Positions 62,345 through 64,000 of a stretch of 64,000 bases of DNA are shown here, piece after piece. The translations under genes were made by a program, and so were the position numbers. Source of the DNA: CAWINH01 sp963837425 (GTDB lineage: Bacteria; Chloroflexota; Limnocylindria; QHBO01); contig CAWINH010000002.1 of assembly GCA_963837425.1 (NCBI GenBank), positions 558,001 through 622,000 on the forward strand, read 5' to 3'. Position 1 is the stretch's first letter. Each line of letters opens with the position of its first letter. A model generated the notes under the pieces. That model searched no databases. It saw only the letters and a list, made by a program, of their open reading frames with translations, and was not told the DNA's origin.

Positions 62345-62797
62345 TCAGCTCCCAGGCTTCGTCACCATCAGGGCCATGATCACCGCGAAGCTGACGAGCT
62401 CGAGTCGGGAGACCACGAACAGCCGCCCGATGAGGCGTCGGGCCTCGCTCGAGGCCGGCCCCTCCCGATCGAAGAGGTCTGCGGCGCGCCGGATCCGCGG
62501 CGCGAGGTAGATGGCACCAGCCGCCGCGGACAGGACCCAGAGGGCGACCGAAACGACGATCCACGGCTGACCGAAGCTCCACGCCTGCGCGGTCATCACC
62601 GCGCCGGAGATGAAGAGCAGCGCCGCCACCGGGACGAAGACCCGGCTCCCCACGATCTCGGTCCGCCGCGCGAACGTGGACAGCTCGGTCGGGTCGGCCG
62701 CGCGCTCGACCCAGATCCCGAGCAGCTGGGCGTAGAAGGCGCCACCCACCCAGATCACGGCACACAGGATGTGGACGTATTTCAGCAGCTCGTACAC
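62345..62797 (-). CDS. DUF2269-like integral membrane protein
   Basis: The protein has 150 residues with a GTG start and GAGGAG upstream. The N-terminus YELLKYVHILCAVIWVGGAF and four hydrophobic segments match DUF2269/CopD-like proteins, in which the His and Trp near the start are conserved. The family is of unknown function. It lies upstream of the bc operon, on the same strand but with a 154-base gap that holds nothing recognisable. Confidence 0.82.
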   Translation of the reverse strand: MYELLKYVHILCAVIWVGGAFYAQLLGIWVERAADPTELSTFARRTEIVGSRVFVPVAALLFISGAVMTAQAWSFGQPWIVVSVALWVLSAAAGAIYLAPRIRRAADLFDREGPASSEARRLIGRLFVVSRLELVSFAVIMALMVTKPGS

Positions 62798-62920
62798 GCG
62801 GATCTCCTCTCCTCGTCATCCGCACGGTAGCCCGGTCCGGTTCCCGGCTGACAGGGACGCCGAGCCCGTGACGGCAGGACCAGCACCCGGGCACCCTGCG
62901 CGGAACCGAGGAGTGGAGCG

Positions 62921-63406
62921 ATGTGGAGACGAATCGACGTTGACGCCCGGCTCGACCATCCGGTCGGGCGCGTGTTCGACTACCTGGCCGACCCGATGAA
63001 GTGGCACGAGTTCGCCCCCGCGGTCGCGATGCGGCGGCCGATCAGCGATGGCCCGGTCCGCATCGGCTCGCGCTGGGCGTCAACCGACCGGATCGGACCG
63101 TTTCGGATCCACTTCACCGATGAGCTCGTCGAGCTCGAGCCGAACCGGCGCGTCGCCTGGCGTTCGTCGGCGCCCTGGAACGCGGTCACCACATATGACT
63201 GCGAGCCGGTCGAGGGGGGCACGCGGGTCCACGCCCGGTACGAAGGCGACGTGGGCGGTCTGCTGCGGCTGCTGGGCTGGGTCCCGGACGCGGTGATGGC
63301 CTGGATCCTGGCAGGTGACTTCCGGAGGTTGCAGCGGGTGCTGGCCGTCGATGCGCACGCCAGGGAGCGAAGGCCCGCCGCGGACGCCGAGGCAGCGCTG
63401 CAGTAG
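62921..63406 (+). CDS. SRPBCC (START-like) ligand-binding family protein
   Basis: The protein has 161 residues with GAGGAGTGGAG upstream. The opening DARLDHPVGRVFDYLADPMKW, then RIHFTDELVELEPNRRVAW, and GTRVHARYEGDVGG match the polyketide cyclase/dehydrase-like group. No catalytic residues are deducible. It precedes a methyltransferase gene by 30 bases on the same strand; both have ribosome sites. Confidence 0.83.
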   Translation: MWRRIDVDARLDHPVGRVFDYLADPMKWHEFAPAVAMRRPISDGPVRIGSRWASTDRIGPFRIHFTDELVELEPNRRVAWRSSAPWNAVTTYDCEPVEGGTRVHARYEGDVGGLLRLLGWVPDAVMAWILAGDFRRLQRVLAVDAHARERRPAADAEAALQ

Positions 63407-63436
63407 CATCGCCCTTCCTGCACGAGGAGTCAGGGG

Positions 63437-64000
63437 GTGGCCACCGCTCTCAACTCGCGCTCCAGCGCCCTTGAGCTGCTGGACGGCGCTCGCCTCGACC
63501 CGCGCGAGCTGCGTATCAACCTCCGCGAGATGGCGATGCTGAACCGGCTCCCCGGCGGGACGGGTGACAGCGTGCGCGCGACTCTGCGCCTGCTCGATGG
63601 TCGGGCCGATCCGTCGGTGCTCGACGTGGGGACCGGCTCCGGAGACTTTCCACGGCGCCTGCTGCGGGAGCGCACGGTGCGCATCTTCGCCGCCGACCTG
63701 CGCCCCGAGGTCCTCGCGGTGGCGACGCGTAACCTGCGCGATACGAGCACCGTGACCCTCCTCCTGGCGGACGCGCGCGCGCTCCCGTTCGACGACCGCG
63801 CGGTGGACGTCGTGCACGCCTCCCTCCTCATCCACCATCTCGACCCGGCCGATGCGGTCAGCGCCCTGCGCGAGATGCGGCGCGTGGCGCGCAGCGGGGT
63901 CGTCGTGAATGACCTGCGCCGCGGGAGCCTGGCGTTCGCCGCGACCGCTGCCAGCGTGCTCGCGTTCAGCCGGGGCCGATACACGCGCCACGACGGAGTG
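63437..64000 (+). CDS. SAM-dependent methyltransferase, 3' end outside window
   Basis: The gene starts at GTG (GAGGAG then a G-run upstream) and runs open to the right edge, with 188 codons visible. SAM-binding motif I is VLDVGTGSGDFP near 64-75, then AADLRPEV near 92 with the acidic ribose contact, and LPFDDRAVDVVHASLLIHHL near 117-136. The visible C-terminus has a VNDLRRGSLA segment. Homologues occur beside oxidoreductases in lipid or polyketide clusters; the actual substrate cannot be read from this fragment. Confidence 0.85.
   Translation, partial: MATALNSRSSALELLDGARLDPRELRINLREMAMLNRLPGGTGDSVRATLRLLDGRADPSVLDVGTGSGDFPRRLLRERTVRIFAADLRPEVLAVATRNLRDTSTVTLLLADARALPFDDRAVDVVHASLLIHHLDPADAVSALREMRRVARSGVVVNDLRRGSLAFAATAASVLAFSRGRYTRHDGV

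Overview
The window is GC-rich, gene-dense bacterial chromosome. It carries no insertion sequence, phage gene, CRISPR array or rRNA, and its only RNA gene is a tRNA-His. Gene content fits an aerobic heterotroph with a monoderm-type envelope: many lipoprotein signal peptides, an LCP-family protein, class A PBP and LytM-type hydrolase, and no LPS or porin genes. The coding style and families (PAC2, BMP nucleoside transporter, CUT1 sugar transporter, MoxR/DUF58/DUF4129, cytochrome b fused to cytochrome c, -10 boxes almost touching start codons) suggest an uncultured member of Chloroflexota (Limnocylindria/Ellin6529-like). This placement is inference; there is no phylogenetic marker beyond gene content.

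Layout. 0-6.5 kb: housekeeping singles (YyaL-type tail, YjbQ, LCP lipoprotein, zinc-ribbon protein, divergent adenosine-deaminase-like protein, PIG-L deacetylase, Mrp ATPase, phosphoesterase). 6.4-13.6 kb: a purine-nucleoside BMP-type ABC transporter (lipoprotein, ATPase, two permeases), a NagD-type HAD phosphatase and a canonical adenosine deaminase. 13.6-24.9 kb: leucyl aminopeptidase, an A24-type peptidase, a peptidoglycan block (M23 hydrolase, bifunctional PBP), GlgC, and an M1-peptidase-like protein whose catalytic Glu is Gln. 24.9-29.2 kb: nicotinate phosphoribosyltransferase, TPR protein, NUDIX hydrolase, ABC-2 exporter and a small zinc-ribbon protein. 29.4-33.9 kb: a CUT1 carbohydrate transporter with its own MsmK/UgpC-type ATPase. 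34-36.9 kb: a ParB-like protein, a phosphoesterase and a membrane protein in overlapping frames, then GlsB-type and PAC2 proteins. 37.0-40.7 kb: tRNA-His and a MoxR-DUF58-DUF4129 operon.

40.8-46 kb holds the most unusual unit: a small Ser/Thr-rich one-pass membrane protein, ApbE flavin transferase, a ferric-reductase-like heme-b membrane protein, a NuoF-like NADH/FMN protein, a three-Cys ferredoxin, and a two-component system, all on one strand with touching or overlapping frames. It reads as a compact NADH-to-membrane electron-transfer chain with its own regulator. 46-48.6 kb: MFS exporter plus TetR regulator with a clear operator/promoter. 48.6-53.1 kb: an esterase and an overlapping five-gene operon (CtaG, DsbB, TlpA-like thioredoxin, two lipoproteins) for extracytoplasmic thiol and probably copper/cytochrome oxidase maturation. 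53.1-53.7 kb is degenerate. 53.7-59.8 kb: flavodoxin, GNAT, CAP-domain protein, MacB/LolD-like ABC pair, PPC/DUF296 protein. 59.8-62.2 kb: a three-gene bc-type complex (lipoprotein cytochrome c, Tat-exported Rieske protein, cytochrome b with C-terminal cytochrome c). The right end has a DUF2269-like membrane protein, an SRPBCC protein and a truncated methyltransferase gene.

Two regulatory habits recur. Many first genes have a TANNNT box only 6-10 bases before the start codon, consistent with leaderless mRNAs, while operon-internal and solute-binding-protein genes carry strong GGAGG sites. Both solute-binding-protein genes are followed by a perfect GC-rich hairpin before the next transporter gene, which would allow more binding protein than membrane components.
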